Notes: generated by a model from the sequence alone, not told the origin. 64,000 bases of DNA from Pseudomonas sp. B21-056 (GCF_026016325.1 NZ_CP087203.1:248001-312000), one strand, 5' to 3'; shown: positions 7,765-17,581, counted from the first letter of the stretch. Made by a program: numbers and translations.

Positions 7765-10700
7765 AAGGGCCTTTCAATCTGTCCGAATGGGCCCTGCGGC
7801 ATCAGTCGTTTGTCTGGTACCTGATGTTCGTTGCGTTGTTGATGGGCGTGTTTTCCTACGTGAACCTGGGCCGCGAAGAAGACCCGTCGTTCACCATCAA
7901 GACCATGATCATCCAGACCCGTTGGCCGGGTGCGACCCAGGAGGAAACCCTCAAGCAGGTCACCGACCGCATCGAGAAAAAACTCGAAGAGCTCGACTCC
8001 CTCGACTACGTCAAAAGCTACACCCGGCCGGGCGAGTCGACGGTATTCGTGTACCTGCGCGACACCACCAGCGCCAAGGACATTCCCCAGATCTGGTACC
8101 AGGTACGCAAGAAGATCAACGACATCCGTGGCGACTTCCCCGAGGGCTTGCAGGGGCCGGGCTTCAACGATGAGTTCGGCGATGTGTACGGTTCGGTGTA
8201 TGCCTTTACCGGCGACGGCCTGTCGATGCGCCAGTTGCGCGACTACGTGGAACAGGTGCGGGCCGAGATCCGCGACGTGCCCGGCCTGGGCAAGGTGGAA
8301 ATGCTTGGCGAGCAGAATGAAGTGCTGTACCTGAACTTCTCCACGCGCAAACTCGCGGCACTGGGCATCGACCAGCGCCAGGTGGTGCAGAGCCTGCAAT
8401 CCCAGAACGCAGTGACGCCCGCCGGGGTGATCGACGCCGGGCCGGAGCGGATTTCCGTGCGCACGTCCGGGCAGTTCCAATCGGAAAAGGACCTGGCCAA
8501 CGTCAACCTGCGACTCAATGACCGGTTCTATCGCCTGGCCGACATCGCCGAGATCAGTCGCGGCTACGTCGATCCGGCTACGCCGTTGTTCCGTTTCAAC
8601 GGCACGCCGGCCATCGGCCTGGCCATCGCCATGAAGAAGGGCGGCAACATCCAGGAATTCGGCAAGGCGCTGCATGCCCGCATGAACGAACTGACCGCCG
8701 ACCTGCCGGTGGGCGTCGGTGTGCACACGGTGTCGGACCAGGCCGAAGTGGTGCAAGAGGCAGTCGGCGGCTTTACCAGCGCCTTGTTCGAGGCGGTGGT
8801 GATCGTGCTGGTGGTCAGCTTCATCAGCCTGGGCATACGCGCCGGGCTGGTGGTGGCCTGCTCGATTCCCCTGGTGCTGGCGATGGTCTTTGTGTTCATG
8901 GAATACAGCGGCATCACCATGCAGCGGATCTCCCTCGGCGCGCTGATCATCGCCCTCGGCCTGCTGGTGGACGACGCGATGATCACCGTGGAAATGATGG
9001 TCACGCGCCTGGAAAAAGGCGAAACCAGGGAGCAGGCCGCGACCTTCGCCTACACCTCGACCGCGTTCCCGATGCTCACCGGCACCCTCGTCACCGTCGC
9101 CGGTTTCGTGCCCATCGGCCTGAACGCCAGTTCCGCCGGCGAGTACACCTTCACCCTGTTCGCGGTGATCGCCGTGGCAATGCTGGTGTCCTGGATCGTC
9201 GCGGTGCTGTTCGCCCCGGTGATCGGCGTGCATATTCTCAGTACCAACGTGAAACCCCACGACACCGAGCCGGGGCGAATCGGCCGGGCGTTCAATGGCG
9301 GGCTGCTATGGGCGATGCGCAATCGCTGGTGGGCCATCGGCATCACCGTGCTGTTGTTCGTGCTGGCGGTGTTCTGCATGCGCTTCGTGCAGAACCAGTT
9401 CTTCCCGTCTTCGGACCGGCCGGAGATCCTGGTGGACCTCAACCTGCCGCAGAACGCCTCGATGGACGAGACGCGCAAGGCCGTCGACCGCCTGGAGGCG
9501 ACCCTCAAGGGCGACCCGGACATCGAGCGTTGGAGCACTTACATCGGCGAGGGCGCGATTCGTTTCTACCTGCCGCTGGACCAACAACTGCAGAACCCCT
9601 ACTACGCGCAACTGGTGATCGTCAGCAAGGGCCTGGAGTCGCGCACGGCCCTCACCGAGCGCCTGCAAAAACGCCTGCGCGAGGACTTCGTCGGCATCGG
9701 CAGCTACGTGCAGGCCCTGGAAATGGGTCCGCCGGTAGGCCGGCCGATCCAGTATCGGGTCAGCGGCAAGGACATCGACCAGGTGCGCAAGCACGCCATT
9801 GACCTGGCCACCGAGCTGGACAAGAACGAGCACATCGGCGAAATCATTTACGACTGGAACGAGCCGGGCAAGGTCCTGCGCATCGACATCGCCCAGGACA
9901 AGGCGCGACAACTGGGGTTGTCCTCGGATGACGTGGCCAAGCTGATGAACAGCATCGTCAGCGGATCGCCGGTGACCCAGGTCGACGACGATATCTACCT
10001 GATCAACGTGGTCGGGCGTGCCGTGGACAGCGAACGCGGCTCACCGGAAACCTTGCAGAACCTGCAGATCGTCACGCCGGGCGGTACGTCGATTCCATTG
10101 CTGGCGTTCGCTACCGTGCGCTATGAACTGGAACAGCCGCTGGTCTGGCGTCGCGACCGCAAGCCGACCATCACCATCAAGGCTGCCGTGCGCGATGAAA
10201 TCCAGCCCACCGATCTGGTGAAACAGTTGCAGCCGGACATCGACAAGTTCGCCGCCGGCCTGCCCGTGGGCTACAAGGTCGCCACCGGGGGGACGGTGGA
10301 AGAGAGCGGCAAGGCCCAGGGGCCGATTGCCAGTGTCGTGCCGCTAATGTTGTTCCTGATGGCGACGTTCCTGATGATCCAGCTGCACAGCGTACAGAAG
10401 CTGTTCCTGGTGGCCAGCGTTGCGCCCCTCGGGTTGATCGGCGTGGTGCTGGCGCTGGTCCCCACAGGCACGCCCATGGGCTTCGTGGCGATTCTCGGGA
10501 TCCTGGCGCTGATCGGCATCATCATCCGCAACTCGGTGATCCTGGTTACCCAGATCGATGAGTATGAGCGTGACGGCTATGAGCCTTGGGACGCGGTGGT
10601 CGAAGCCACGCAGCACCGGCGGCGACCGATCCTGCTCACGGCGGCTGCGGCGAGCCTGGGGATGATCCCGATTGCCCGGGAAGTGTTCTGGGGACCGATG

Positions 10701-10808
10701 GCCTACGCGATGATCGGCGGGATCATCATCGCCACGCTGCTGACCCTGCTGTTCCTGCCGGCGCTGTATGTAGCCTGGTACAAGATTCGCGAACCGCGCA
10801 AGTCATAG
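7761..10808 (+). CDS. triC: RND efflux pump permease (TriC type)
   Basis: A 1015-residue inner-membrane RND transporter, the length of P. aeruginosa TriC. It has the usual twelve membrane segments in two halves, each with a large periplasmic loop (about 30-330 and 545-850). TM4 carries the proton-relay acidic pair in LGLLVDDAMITVEM (about residues 400-413). It is the last gene of the triABC-type operon; no outer-membrane channel gene is adjacent, as in P. aeruginosa, where OpmH is encoded elsewhere. Expected role: proton-driven export of hydrophobic toxicants such as triclosan. Substrate is inferred from the family only. Confidence 0.9.
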   Translation: MKGPFNLSEWALRHQSFVWYLMFVALLMGVFSYVNLGREEDPSFTIKTMIIQTRWPGATQEETLKQVTDRIEKKLEELDSLDYVKSYTRPGESTVFVYLRDTTSAKDIPQIWYQVRKKINDIRGDFPEGLQGPGFNDEFGDVYGSVYAFTGDGLSMRQLRDYVEQVRAEIRDVPGLGKVEMLGEQNEVLYLNFSTRKLAALGIDQRQVVQSLQSQNAVTPAGVIDAGPERISVRTSGQFQSEKDLANVNLRLNDRFYRLADIAEISRGYVDPATPLFRFNGTPAIGLAIAMKKGGNIQEFGKALHARMNELTADLPVGVGVHTVSDQAEVVQEAVGGFTSALFEAVVIVLVVSFISLGIRAGLVVACSIPLVLAMVFVFMEYSGITMQRISLGALIIALGLLVDDAMITVEMMVTRLEKGETREQAATFAYTSTAFPMLTGTLVTVAGFVPIGLNASSAGEYTFTLFAVIAVAMLVSWIVAVLFAPVIGVHILSTNVKPHDTEPGRIGRAFNGGLLWAMRNRWWAIGITVLLFVLAVFCMRFVQNQFFPSSDRPEILVDLNLPQNASMDETRKAVDRLEATLKGDPDIERWSTYIGEGAIRFYLPLDQQLQNPYYAQLVIVSKGLESRTALTERLQKRLREDFVGIGSYVQALEMGPPVGRPIQYRVSGKDIDQVRKHAIDLATELDKNEHIGEIIYDWNEPGKVLRIDIAQDKARQLGLSSDDVAKLMNSIVSGSPVTQVDDDIYLINVVGRAVDSERGSPETLQNLQIVTPGGTSIPLLAFATVRYELEQPLVWRRDRKPTITIKAAVRDEIQPTDLVKQLQPDIDKFAAGLPVGYKVATGGTVEESGKAQGPIASVVPLMLFLMATFLMIQLHSVQKLFLVASVAPLGLIGVVLALVPTGTPMGFVAILGILALIGIIIRNSVILVTQIDEYERDGYEPWDAVVEATQHRRRPILLTAAAASLGMIPIAREVFWGPMAYAMIGGIIIATLLTLLFLPALYVAWYKIREPRKS

Positions 10809-10825
10809 GGCCGCTGCGCAGCCCT

Positions 10826-10929
10826 TGTAGGAGCTGACGAGTGCAACGAGGCTGCGATCTTGCTCCAGACAATTGAGTCGCAAGTGAAAGATCAAGATCA
10901 AAAGATCGCAGCCTTCGGCAGCTCCTACA
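10826..10929. repeat. Type B palindromic repeat
   Basis: TGTAGGAGCTGACGAGTGCA on the left pairs with GATCGCAGCCTTCGGCAGCTC on the right, with the AGATCAAGATCAAAAGATCG linker seen in other B copies. It lies between the convergent triC and cadA genes. Confidence 0.8.
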
Positions 10930-10952
10930 GAGCCTGGCGGGGTCTCAACATC

Positions 10953-13166
10953 TTACCTGCGCAACAACCGCAACCCATTGAACACCACCAGCAAGCTCAC
11001 CCCCATGTCGGCAAAGACCGCCATCCACATGGTGGCGAACCCGGCAAAGGTCACCCCGAGGAAGATCGCCTTGATCACCAGCGCCAGGGCGATGTTCTGT
11101 TTCAGGATGCTTGAGGTTTGCCGCGACAGGCGGATGAACGCCGGGATCTTGCGCAGATCATCGTCCATCAAGGCGACATCGGCGGTCTCGATGGCGGTAT
11201 CGGTGCCGGCCGCCGCCATGGCGAAGCCGATTTCCGAGCGGGCCAGGGCCGGGGCGTCGTTGATACCGTCGCCGACCATGCCGACCCGGTGACCCTGGGC
11301 GTACAGCTCTTCGATGGCCTGCAACTTGTCAGCCGGCAGCAGGTCGCCTCGCGCCTGATCCATGCCGACCTGGCCGGCAATCGCTTCGGCGGTATGGGCG
11401 TTGTCGCCGGTGAGCATCAGGGTCTTGATGCCCAGCTCATGCAACTGCCGGATGGCTTCGCGGCTGGAGTCCTTCACAGTGTCGGCCACGGCGAACAGCG
11501 CCAGGGGACCCGAGCCGTCGAGCAGCAGCACCACGGACTTGCCTTGTTTTTCCAGGGCGAAGAGTTGCTCTTCCAGTTCCGGGGAACACAGGCCGAGGTC
11601 TTCCACCAGTCGATGATTGCCCAAGTGGTAGGTCTGGCCATTGATATCGCCTCGCACCCCTCGTCCGGGAAGGGCTTCGAAGTTATCCACAGACTGCGGC
11701 GCCGGTTGTTTATCCACAGCGGCAATGGCCCGTGACACCGGGTGATCGGAGCGGGCGGCGAGGCTGGCGGCCAGGGCCGGGGCGGTGGTTTTCACGGTTG
11801 GGTCCAGCGCCACGTAGTCGGTTTGCACCGGTTTGCCGTGGGTGATCGTGCCGGTCTTGTCCAGAGCCAGGTAATCGAGCTTGTAGCCGCCCTCCAGGTA
11901 CACGCCGCCCTTGACCAGGATGCCTTTGCGCGCTGCCGCCGCGAGACCGCTGACGATGGTCACCGGGGTGGAAATCACCAGCGCACAAGGACAGGCCACC
12001 ACCAGCAGCACCAGTGCCCGGTAGATCCAGTCGAACCACGCCGCGCCCATGAACAAGGGCGGGATGACGGCCACCGCCAACGCCAGGGCAAACACCGCCG
12101 GGGTATAGATTTTCGAGAATTGATCAACGAAGCGCTGGGTCGGCGCCCGCGAGCCCTGGGCCTGTTCCACGGCATGGATGATCCGCGCCAGGGTGGACTG
12201 GTCGGCTGCCGCGGTCACGCGGTATTCCAGCTCACCGGCCTGGTTGATGGTGCCGGCGAACACTTTGTCGCCCACGGTTTTTTCCACCGGCAGACTCTCG
12301 CCGGTGATGGGCGCCTGGTCGATGGTCGAACGACCGGCGACCACCTCTCCGTCCAGCCCAACGCGCTCACCGGGGCGAACCCGTACCCTTGCCCCAAGGG
12401 GGATGGCCTTGACCTCCTGTACCTGCCACGAGCCATCGGTCTGTTGCACCGTGGCCTGTTCGGGGGCCATCTGCATCAGGCCGCCGATAGCGTTGCGCGC
12501 CCGGTCGAGGGACTTGGCTTCGATCAGTTCGGCCACGGTGAACAGGAACATCACCATGGCCGCTTCCGGCCACTGGCCGATCAACACCGCGCCGGTCACG
12601 GCGATGCTCATCAATGCATTGATGTTCAGGTTGAGGTTCTTCAGGGCGATCCAGCCCTTCTTGTACGTACCCAGGCCGCCGCTGAGAATCGACACCAGGG
12701 CCACCACCGCGACTACCCAGCCTGGCGCGGCGTTGGTGAAGTGGATCACTTCGGCGCCCAGGGCGGTGACACCCGACAACGCCAGTGGCCACCAGGGCTT
12801 GGTCGGGGCGGGCAGTTTATGGGTTTCTTTCTCCTGGCCCGGCGTCAGCGGCTCGGCCTGCATGCCCAGGGACTGGATGGCACTGATGATCGGCGCATCG
12901 TCGGGCAGGTCATGGGTCACGCCCAGCACGCGATTGATCAGGTTGAACTCCAGTTGCTGCACGCCTTCGAGCTTGCCGAGCTTGTTCTGGATCAGCGTCT
13001 GCTCGGTAGGGCAGTCCATCGCTTCGATGCGGAAACTGCTCAACCGTGCGCCGTCCGTCGGTGCTTTGCCCAGATTGACCACTGACGGTGCGGCTTTCGA
13101 CGCACAGCAGGAATGCCCGTGGTCATGGCCGTGGGCGGGCTTGTGGATGTGGAGGGAATCGCTCAT
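10953..13166 (-). CDS. cadA: Heavy-metal translocating P-type ATPase CadA (Zn/Cd/Pb efflux)
   Basis: A 737-residue P1B-type ATPase. The N-terminus is metal-binding: a histidine-rich HKPAHGHDHGHSCC stretch, then a heavy-metal-associated domain with MDCPTE (about 50-55). The membrane metal site is CPC in VVACPCALVIST, typical of Zn/Cd/Pb exporters. The phosphorylation motif is DKTGTITHG and the hinge motif is GDGINDAPAL. The enzyme uses ATP to export zinc, cadmium or lead from the cytoplasm. It diverges from cadR across an 87-base gap with a MerR-type promoter. Confidence 0.93.
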   Translation of the reverse strand: MSDSLHIHKPAHGHDHGHSCCASKAAPSVVNLGKAPTDGARLSSFRIEAMDCPTEQTLIQNKLGKLEGVQQLEFNLINRVLGVTHDLPDDAPIISAIQSLGMQAEPLTPGQEKETHKLPAPTKPWWPLALSGVTALGAEVIHFTNAAPGWVVAVVALVSILSGGLGTYKKGWIALKNLNLNINALMSIAVTGAVLIGQWPEAAMVMFLFTVAELIEAKSLDRARNAIGGLMQMAPEQATVQQTDGSWQVQEVKAIPLGARVRVRPGERVGLDGEVVAGRSTIDQAPITGESLPVEKTVGDKVFAGTINQAGELEYRVTAAADQSTLARIIHAVEQAQGSRAPTQRFVDQFSKIYTPAVFALALAVAVIPPLFMGAAWFDWIYRALVLLVVACPCALVISTPVTIVSGLAAAARKGILVKGGVYLEGGYKLDYLALDKTGTITHGKPVQTDYVALDPTVKTTAPALAASLAARSDHPVSRAIAAVDKQPAPQSVDNFEALPGRGVRGDINGQTYHLGNHRLVEDLGLCSPELEEQLFALEKQGKSVVLLLDGSGPLALFAVADTVKDSSREAIRQLHELGIKTLMLTGDNAHTAEAIAGQVGMDQARGDLLPADKLQAIEELYAQGHRVGMVGDGINDAPALARSEIGFAMAAAGTDTAIETADVALMDDDLRKIPAFIRLSRQTSSILKQNIALALVIKAIFLGVTFAGFATMWMAVFADMGVSLLVVFNGLRLLRR

Positions 13167-13198
13167 CGGGTTACGTCCGTGAAAAGTGCCTGTTGCAG

Positions 13199-13229
13199 AG
13201 TAAAGACCCTGTAGCCACTATAGGGTCAA
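13199..13229 (-). promoter_or_regulatory. cadA promoter with CadR operator
   Basis: A 21-base dyad at 13206-13226 has half-sites ACCCTATAG and CTACAGGGT (read on the minus strand) and matches the known CadR box of Pseudomonas. On the minus strand it lies between a TTGACC -35 (13224-13229) and a TTTACT -10 (13199-13204) separated by 19 bases. This overlong spacer is the hallmark of MerR-family activation by DNA distortion. Confidence 0.9.
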
Positions 13230-13253
13230 GCATCAATTCGAAGAGGTAGCGCC

Positions 13254-13700
13254 ATGAAAATCGGAGGGCTGGCGAAAATCACCGACTGCCAGGTCGAAAC
13301 CATCCGTTACTACGAACGCGAAGGCCTGTTGCCGGAGCCGGCCCGCAGCGACGGCAACTACCGCGTCTACACCCAGGCCCACGCCGAGCGGCTGACGTTC
13401 ATTCGCAACTGCCGCACCCTGGACATGACCCTGGAAGAAATCCGCAGCCTGCTGGCCCTGCGCGACAGTCCCCAGGACCAGTGCGAGAGCGTCAACGCGC
13501 TGGTCGACGAACACATCCTTCACGTCAAGGCCCGCATCGACGGCTTGCTGGCCTTGCAGGCGCAACTGATCGACCTGCGCCATCGCTGCGGCGAAGGGCC
13601 GGACCCGGATCAATGCGGGATCTTGCAGCGCCTGGAAGTGAGCGGGGCGGTGGCGCCGGAGGTGGAGCATTCACATGTGGGCAGGAGTCATGGGCATTGA
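13254..13700 (+). CDS. cadR: MerR-family cadmium-responsive regulator CadR
   Basis: A 148-residue MerR-family protein. The winged helix occupies about 1-70 (MKIGGLAKITDCQVETIRYY), then a dimer helix and a metal-binding loop. Candidate metal ligands are C77, C112 and C121, plus a C-terminal histidine cluster, HSHVGRSHGH, as in P. putida CadR. It should sense cadmium (and perhaps zinc) and activate the divergent cadA from the 19-base-spacer promoter in the shared gap. AGAGGTAG precedes the ATG. Confidence 0.93.
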   Translation: MKIGGLAKITDCQVETIRYYEREGLLPEPARSDGNYRVYTQAHAERLTFIRNCRTLDMTLEEIRSLLALRDSPQDQCESVNALVDEHILHVKARIDGLLALQAQLIDLRHRCGEGPDPDQCGILQRLEVSGAVAPEVEHSHVGRSHGH

Positions 13701-13736
13701 GCCCAGCAGACATTCTTGAACGGCACGCAAATCAAA

Positions 13737-13825
13737 TGTGGGAGCGAGCCTGCTCGCGATAGCGGTGGGTCAGACAATAATGATTCGACTGATACACCGC
13801 AATCGCGAGCAGGCTCGCTCCCACA
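13737..13825. repeat. Type A paired palindromic repeat (REPIN-like)
   Basis: TGTGGGAGCGAGCCTGCTCG at the left and its inverted copy at the right, with about 45 bases between. It lies between the convergent cadR and thyA genes. Confidence 0.9.
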
Positions 13826-13842
13826 GGGGATAGTGGTGTGCT

Positions 13843-14814
13843 TTAGACCGCCATCGGCGCGGTCATCGGCGCGTGATGCTGGTAGCCTTCGAGGGAGAAG
13901 TCGCCCGGCTCCACCAACTCCAGCCACTCCGGCTGGTACACACCGGTCTTGGCAAACTCCGGCACGCGCTCGGAAATCACCAGCCTTGGCATCGGGAACG
14001 GCTCGCGGGTGAGTTGTTCGTTGAGCATGTCCAGGTGGTTTTCGTAGACGTGGGCATCGCCGATGAAATAGGTGAACCAGCGCGGCGTATAGCCCGTCAG
14101 GCGGCCGATCAGGCTCAGCAGCGCGGCGCCTTCGGTGAGGTTGAACGGCGTGCCCAGGCCCAGGTCGTTGGAGCGGATGTAGAGGGTCAGGGAAATTTCC
14201 CTGGTCTCGACATTCGGGTGGAACTGATAGAGCAGATGGCACGGCGGCAGGGCCATTTCATCGAGCTGGGCGCAGTTCCAGCCGTGGAACAGGATGCGCC
14301 GACTGCCCGGGTCCTTGATGATGGTGTCGACGCACTGGCGAACCTGGTCGATGGCCTTGTACAGCACCACATAGGCCTGGCCGTTTTCCTCGCCTTCAGC
14401 AATCTGCCGGTAGCCGCAGGCCAAGGTCTGCTCGATGGCCGCCGGGTTGCTCACGGGGATCTGCTTGTAGGCCGGCCACTTGCGCCATTGCACGCCGTAG
14501 ATCTCGCCCAGGTCGTCCTCGCCCTGGCGGAACGGGTTGGCCAGCCACTGGGCGTTTTCGTTGGCGTTCTGGTCCCAGACCTTGCAGCCCAGGGCACGGA
14601 ACTCGGCGGCGTTGTTGACCCCACGGAGAAAACCGCACATCTCGCCGATGGCTGATTTGAACGCCATCTTGCGGGTGGTGATGGCCGGGAAACCGTCCTT
14701 CAGGTCATAGCGCAGCATCGCACCAGGAAAACTGATGGTGTTGACGCCAGTGCGGTTGGCCTGTTTGGTACCGTTCTTGATGACATGGGCCACCAGGTCG
14801 AGATATTGCTTCAT
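13843..14814 (-). CDS. thyA: Thymidylate synthase with internal insertion
   Basis: A 323-residue thymidylate synthase, which methylates dUMP to dTMP using methylenetetrahydrofolate. Active-site motifs are present: RTG near 21, [10 protein letters not shown] (171-180), the nucleophile in LPPCH (C192) and [11 protein letters not shown] near the C-terminus. It is about 60 residues longer than the 264-residue E. coli enzyme. Much of the excess is an insertion around residues 115-155, between the RKWP and DQVRQ elements. It lies 51 bases downstream of lgt on the same strand, a common lgt-thyA pairing. Confidence 0.94.
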   Translation of the reverse strand: MKQYLDLVAHVIKNGTKQANRTGVNTISFPGAMLRYDLKDGFPAITTRKMAFKSAIGEMCGFLRGVNNAAEFRALGCKVWDQNANENAQWLANPFRQGEDDLGEIYGVQWRKWPAYKQIPVSNPAAIEQTLACGYRQIAEGEENGQAYVVLYKAIDQVRQCVDTIIKDPGSRRILFHGWNCAQLDEMALPPCHLLYQFHPNVETREISLTLYIRSNDLGLGTPFNLTEGAALLSLIGRLTGYTPRWFTYFIGDAHVYENHLDMLNEQLTREPFPMPRLVISERVPEFAKTGVYQPEWLELVEPGDFSLEGYQHHAPMTAPMAV

Positions 14815-14865
14815 GGGTTACCTGTGTCCTTGAACCCGAGGCCAGCGCCTCGGGGTTCGAATTTT

Positions 14866-15675
14866 TTAAGCCTTGGCCGCCGCAGCCGGCGCGCGATGAT
14901 AAGCCAGCCAGATCAGCACCAGGCCACCGACGATCATCGGCAGGCACAGCACCTGGCCCATGGTCAGCCAGTTCCAAGCCAGATAGCCGAGTTGGGCATC
15001 CGGAACACGGACGAACTCGACGATGAAGCGGAAGATCCCATAGAACAGCGCAAACATGCCCGACACAGCCATGGTCGGCCGCGGCTTGCGCGAGAACAGC
15101 CAGAGAATCAGGAACAGGGCCACGCCTTCAAGGGCGAACTGGTACAGCTGCGACGGATGGCGCGGCAACTGCGCCGGATCGCTGAACGGTGGGAAGACCA
15201 TCGCCCACGGCACATCGGTCGGCTTGCCCCACAATTCGGCGTTGATGAAGTTGCCGATGCGTCCGGCGCCCAGGCCGATCGGCACCATCGGCGCGACGAA
15301 GTCCATCAGCTCGAAGAACGACTTGTTGTTGCGCTTGCCGAACCAGACTGCCGCCAGCATCACGCCGATGAAGCCACCGTGGAACGACATGCCGCCCTTC
15401 CAGACCTCGAAGATCAGCGTCGGGTTCGCCAGGTAGGCGCTCAGGTCATAGAACAATACATAACCCAGGCGTCCGCCGACGATCACGCCCATGGACAGCC
15501 AGAACACCAGGTCGGAGAGCTTTTCCTTGTTCCAGGTCGGGTCGAAACGGTTGAGCCGTCGCGACGCCAGCAGCCAGGCACCGCCGATGCCGACCAGGTA
15601 CATCAGGCCGTACCAGTGGATTTTCAGCGGGCCGATGGCCAGGGCCACCGGATCGATCTGCGGGTAAGGCAGCAT
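14866..15675 (-). CDS. lgt: Prolipoprotein diacylglyceryl transferase Lgt
   Basis: A 269-residue polytopic inner-membrane enzyme that transfers diacylglycerol from phosphatidylglycerol to the lipobox cysteine of prolipoproteins. The Lgt signature [16 protein letters not shown] lies near 137-152, and HGGFIG near 100. About seven membrane segments are visible. The gene sits upstream of thyA on the minus strand and downstream of a TauE/SafE permease gene. Length is standard. Confidence 0.95.
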   Translation of the reverse strand: MLPYPQIDPVALAIGPLKIHWYGLMYLVGIGGAWLLASRRLNRFDPTWNKEKLSDLVFWLSMGVIVGGRLGYVLFYDLSAYLANPTLIFEVWKGGMSFHGGFIGVMLAAVWFGKRNNKSFFELMDFVAPMVPIGLGAGRIGNFINAELWGKPTDVPWAMVFPPFSDPAQLPRHPSQLYQFALEGVALFLILWLFSRKPRPTMAVSGMFALFYGIFRFIVEFVRVPDAQLGYLAWNWLTMGQVLCLPMIVGGLVLIWLAYHRAPAAAAKA

Positions 15676-15743
15676 TGATATTCCTCGTAAACGTCAAAAA
15701 ATAGCGGGTGACCCTGTCACCTCGGGATTAAGCCAGGATTGCG

Positions 15744-16526
15744 TCAGAGCAGGAAACTCAGGCCCACGCAGAACAGCAAAGCCGCGAACAGCCGCTTGAG
15801 CAAGCGCGGCGACAGCCGATGGGCCAGTCGCGCGCCGACGCGGGCGAAGACCATGCTCGTCAGCGCGATGCCCAGCAGCGCCGGCAAATACACAAAACCG
15901 AGACTATGGGCCGGCAACAGCGGATCGTGCCAGCCCAGAATCATGAAACTTAATGCACTGACCAAGGCAATCGGCAAACCGCAGGCCGACGAGGTGGCGA
16001 CCGCCTGCTGCATGGGCACGCTGCGCCAGGTCAGGAACGGCACGGTCAGCGAGCCGCCGCCGATGCCGAAAATCGCCGAGGCCCAGCCGACGACCGTGCC
16101 GGCCAGGGTCAGGCCGGCCTTGCCGGGGACCGTGCGGCTGGCCTTGGGTTTGAAGTCCAGGGCCAACTGCGCGGCGACGATCATGGCGAACACGCCGATG
16201 ATCTTTTGCAGGTGCGGGCCGGAAATCGCCTCGGCGGTGACTGCACCGAAGCCGGCGCCGATCAGGATGCCCACGGTCATCCAGGCGAAGATCGGCCAGC
16301 GTACCGCGCCTTTGCGCTGGTGTTCGCGCACGGCATTGACCGAGGTGAAGATGATCGAGGCCAGGGACGTACCGACGGCCAGGTGCGTCAAGACCTGTGG
16401 GTCGAAACCCTGCAAGGTGAAGCTGAACACCAGCACCGGGACGATGATCATCCCGCCACCCACGCCGAACAACCCGGCCAGCACCCCGGCGCAGGCGCCG
16501 AGCAGCAGATAGATCACGAATTCCAC
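15744..16526 (-). CDS. TauE/SafE family sulfite/organic-anion exporter
   Basis: A polytopic membrane protein of about 260 residues with the TauE/SafE motif GLFGVGGGMIIVPVLV near the N-terminus and its repeat GIGGGSLTVPFLT in the second half. Eight membrane segments are likely. The family moves sulfur-containing or other organic anions; the substrate here is unknown. I prefer the GTG at 16526, with GGGGGA six bases upstream, because the protein then starts directly at the first membrane helix; an ATG at 16577 would add 17 unlikely residues. It lies 68 bases upstream of lgt. Confidence 0.88.
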   Translation of the reverse strand: MEFVIYLLLGACAGVLAGLFGVGGGMIIVPVLVFSFTLQGFDPQVLTHLAVGTSLASIIFTSVNAVREHQRKGAVRWPIFAWMTVGILIGAGFGAVTAEAISGPHLQKIIGVFAMIVAAQLALDFKPKASRTVPGKAGLTLAGTVVGWASAIFGIGGGSLTVPFLTWRSVPMQQAVATSSACGLPIALVSALSFMILGWHDPLLPAHSLGFVYLPALLGIALTSMVFARVGARLAHRLSPRLLKRLFAALLFCVGLSFLL

Positions 16527-16656
16527 CAGCGTCCCCCACCCATCCCCGAAACAAGAGCGGCATGGTAACGGATCCATGGCCTTGGGCTCTACTCAAGGCG
16601 ATGGATGCGCGGGCGATGTGTCGGTTAGAGTGGAACGTCAATCCGATGCAAAACCC

Positions 16657-16798
16657 TGTGGCGAGGGGTTTATCTGTGGCGAGGGGATTTATCCCCGTTG
16701 GGGCGCGAAGCGGCCCTGAAACCGGGCACCTCGGTGTGCCAGATAGATCGCGTTGGGGCCGCTTCGCGCCCCAGCGGGGATAAATCCCCTCGCCACAG
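16657..16798. repeat. Type C palindromic repeat
   Basis: TGTGGCGAGGGGATTTATCC and its complement bound inner arms GGGGCGCGAAGCGGCCC. The left arm is preceded by a partial second copy (TGTGGCGAGGGGTTTATC at 16657), a duplication of the tip. It lies between the divergent TauE/SafE and NRDE genes. Confidence 0.85.
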
Positions 16799-16834
16799 GA
16801 ACTGTACTGGGTCTTCTATAACGGGGGCTACCTG

Positions 16835-17581
16835 ATGTGCCTGATCGTATTTGCCTGGCGACCCGGTCACGCCCAACCGCTGATCGTGGCGGCCAATCGT
16901 GACGAGTTCTACGCGCGCCCGACCCAGCCCCTGGCCCAGTGGTCTGACGCCCCCCATGTCCATGCCGGTCGTGACCTGGAAGCCGGCGGCACCTGGCTCG
17001 GCATCGGTGCCGACGGTCGTTTTGCGGCGCTGACGAATATCCGTGATCCAGGCCAGGTGCCGGCGTTCAAGTCGCGTGGCGAGCTGGTGGCGCGATATCT
17101 GACCGGGCATCTGTCGATTGCCGATTACCTGAGCGAAATCGTGCCCCGTGCCGGCGAGTATGGCGGGTTCAACCTGCTGCTCGGTGATGGCTCCGAGCTG
17201 TGGCACCACAACGCCCGCGATGCCCGGCCACAGCGACTGGCCGAAGGCGTCTACGGGCTGTCGAACGCCGGGCTGAACACGCCTTGGCCCAAGCTGCTCA
17301 AGGCCCGGGCGGCCCTGGTCGAGGTGCTTGGCGATCCGCAGCCCCAGAGCCTGCTGGCGCTACTGAACGATCCGCAACCGGCGCCCGTGGCGGAGCTGCC
17401 GGACACCGGTGTGGGGTTGGCGACGGAGACGCTGTTGTCGAGTGTGTTCATTGCCAGCCCGGCGTATGGGACGCGGGCGAGTACCGCGTTGATCGTCCAG
17501 GCCGATGGTACGCGGCACATGGTCGAGCGCAGTTTCGGGCCCCATGGGGGGCATTTGGGGGAGGTTGAGGTCAGGGTTTAG
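16835..17581 (+). CDS. NRDE (TANGO2-like) family protein
   Basis: A 248-residue protein of the NRDE/TANGO2 family. The signature asparagine-arginine-aspartate-glutamate appears in VAANRDEFYARPT (about 19-31). The second residue is cysteine (MCLIVFAW), as in Ntn-hydrolase-like members, where Cys2 would be the nucleophile after methionine removal. Other landmarks are GGTWLGIGADGRFAALTN and GVYGLSNAGLNTPWPK. Bacterial roles are poorly known; animal TANGO2 is linked to heme and lipid handling. Single gene between repeats. Confidence 0.88.
   Translation: MCLIVFAWRPGHAQPLIVAANRDEFYARPTQPLAQWSDAPHVHAGRDLEAGGTWLGIGADGRFAALTNIRDPGQVPAFKSRGELVARYLTGHLSIADYLSEIVPRAGEYGGFNLLLGDGSELWHHNARDARPQRLAEGVYGLSNAGLNTPWPKLLKARAALVEVLGDPQPQSLLALLNDPQPAPVAELPDTGVGLATETLLSSVFIASPAYGTRASTALIVQADGTRHMVERSFGPHGGHLGEVEVRV

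Noticed and set aside
7182..9260. 692-codon open frame on the minus strand opposite the triB/triC genes
   Set aside because: It mirrors strongly supported efflux genes; its protein is rich in His/Gln/Gly without any domain, as expected from the antisense of GC-rich coding DNA.
11742..13085. 447-codon open frame opposite cadA
   Set aside because: Antisense shadow of a clear P-type ATPase; no ribosome site or domain.
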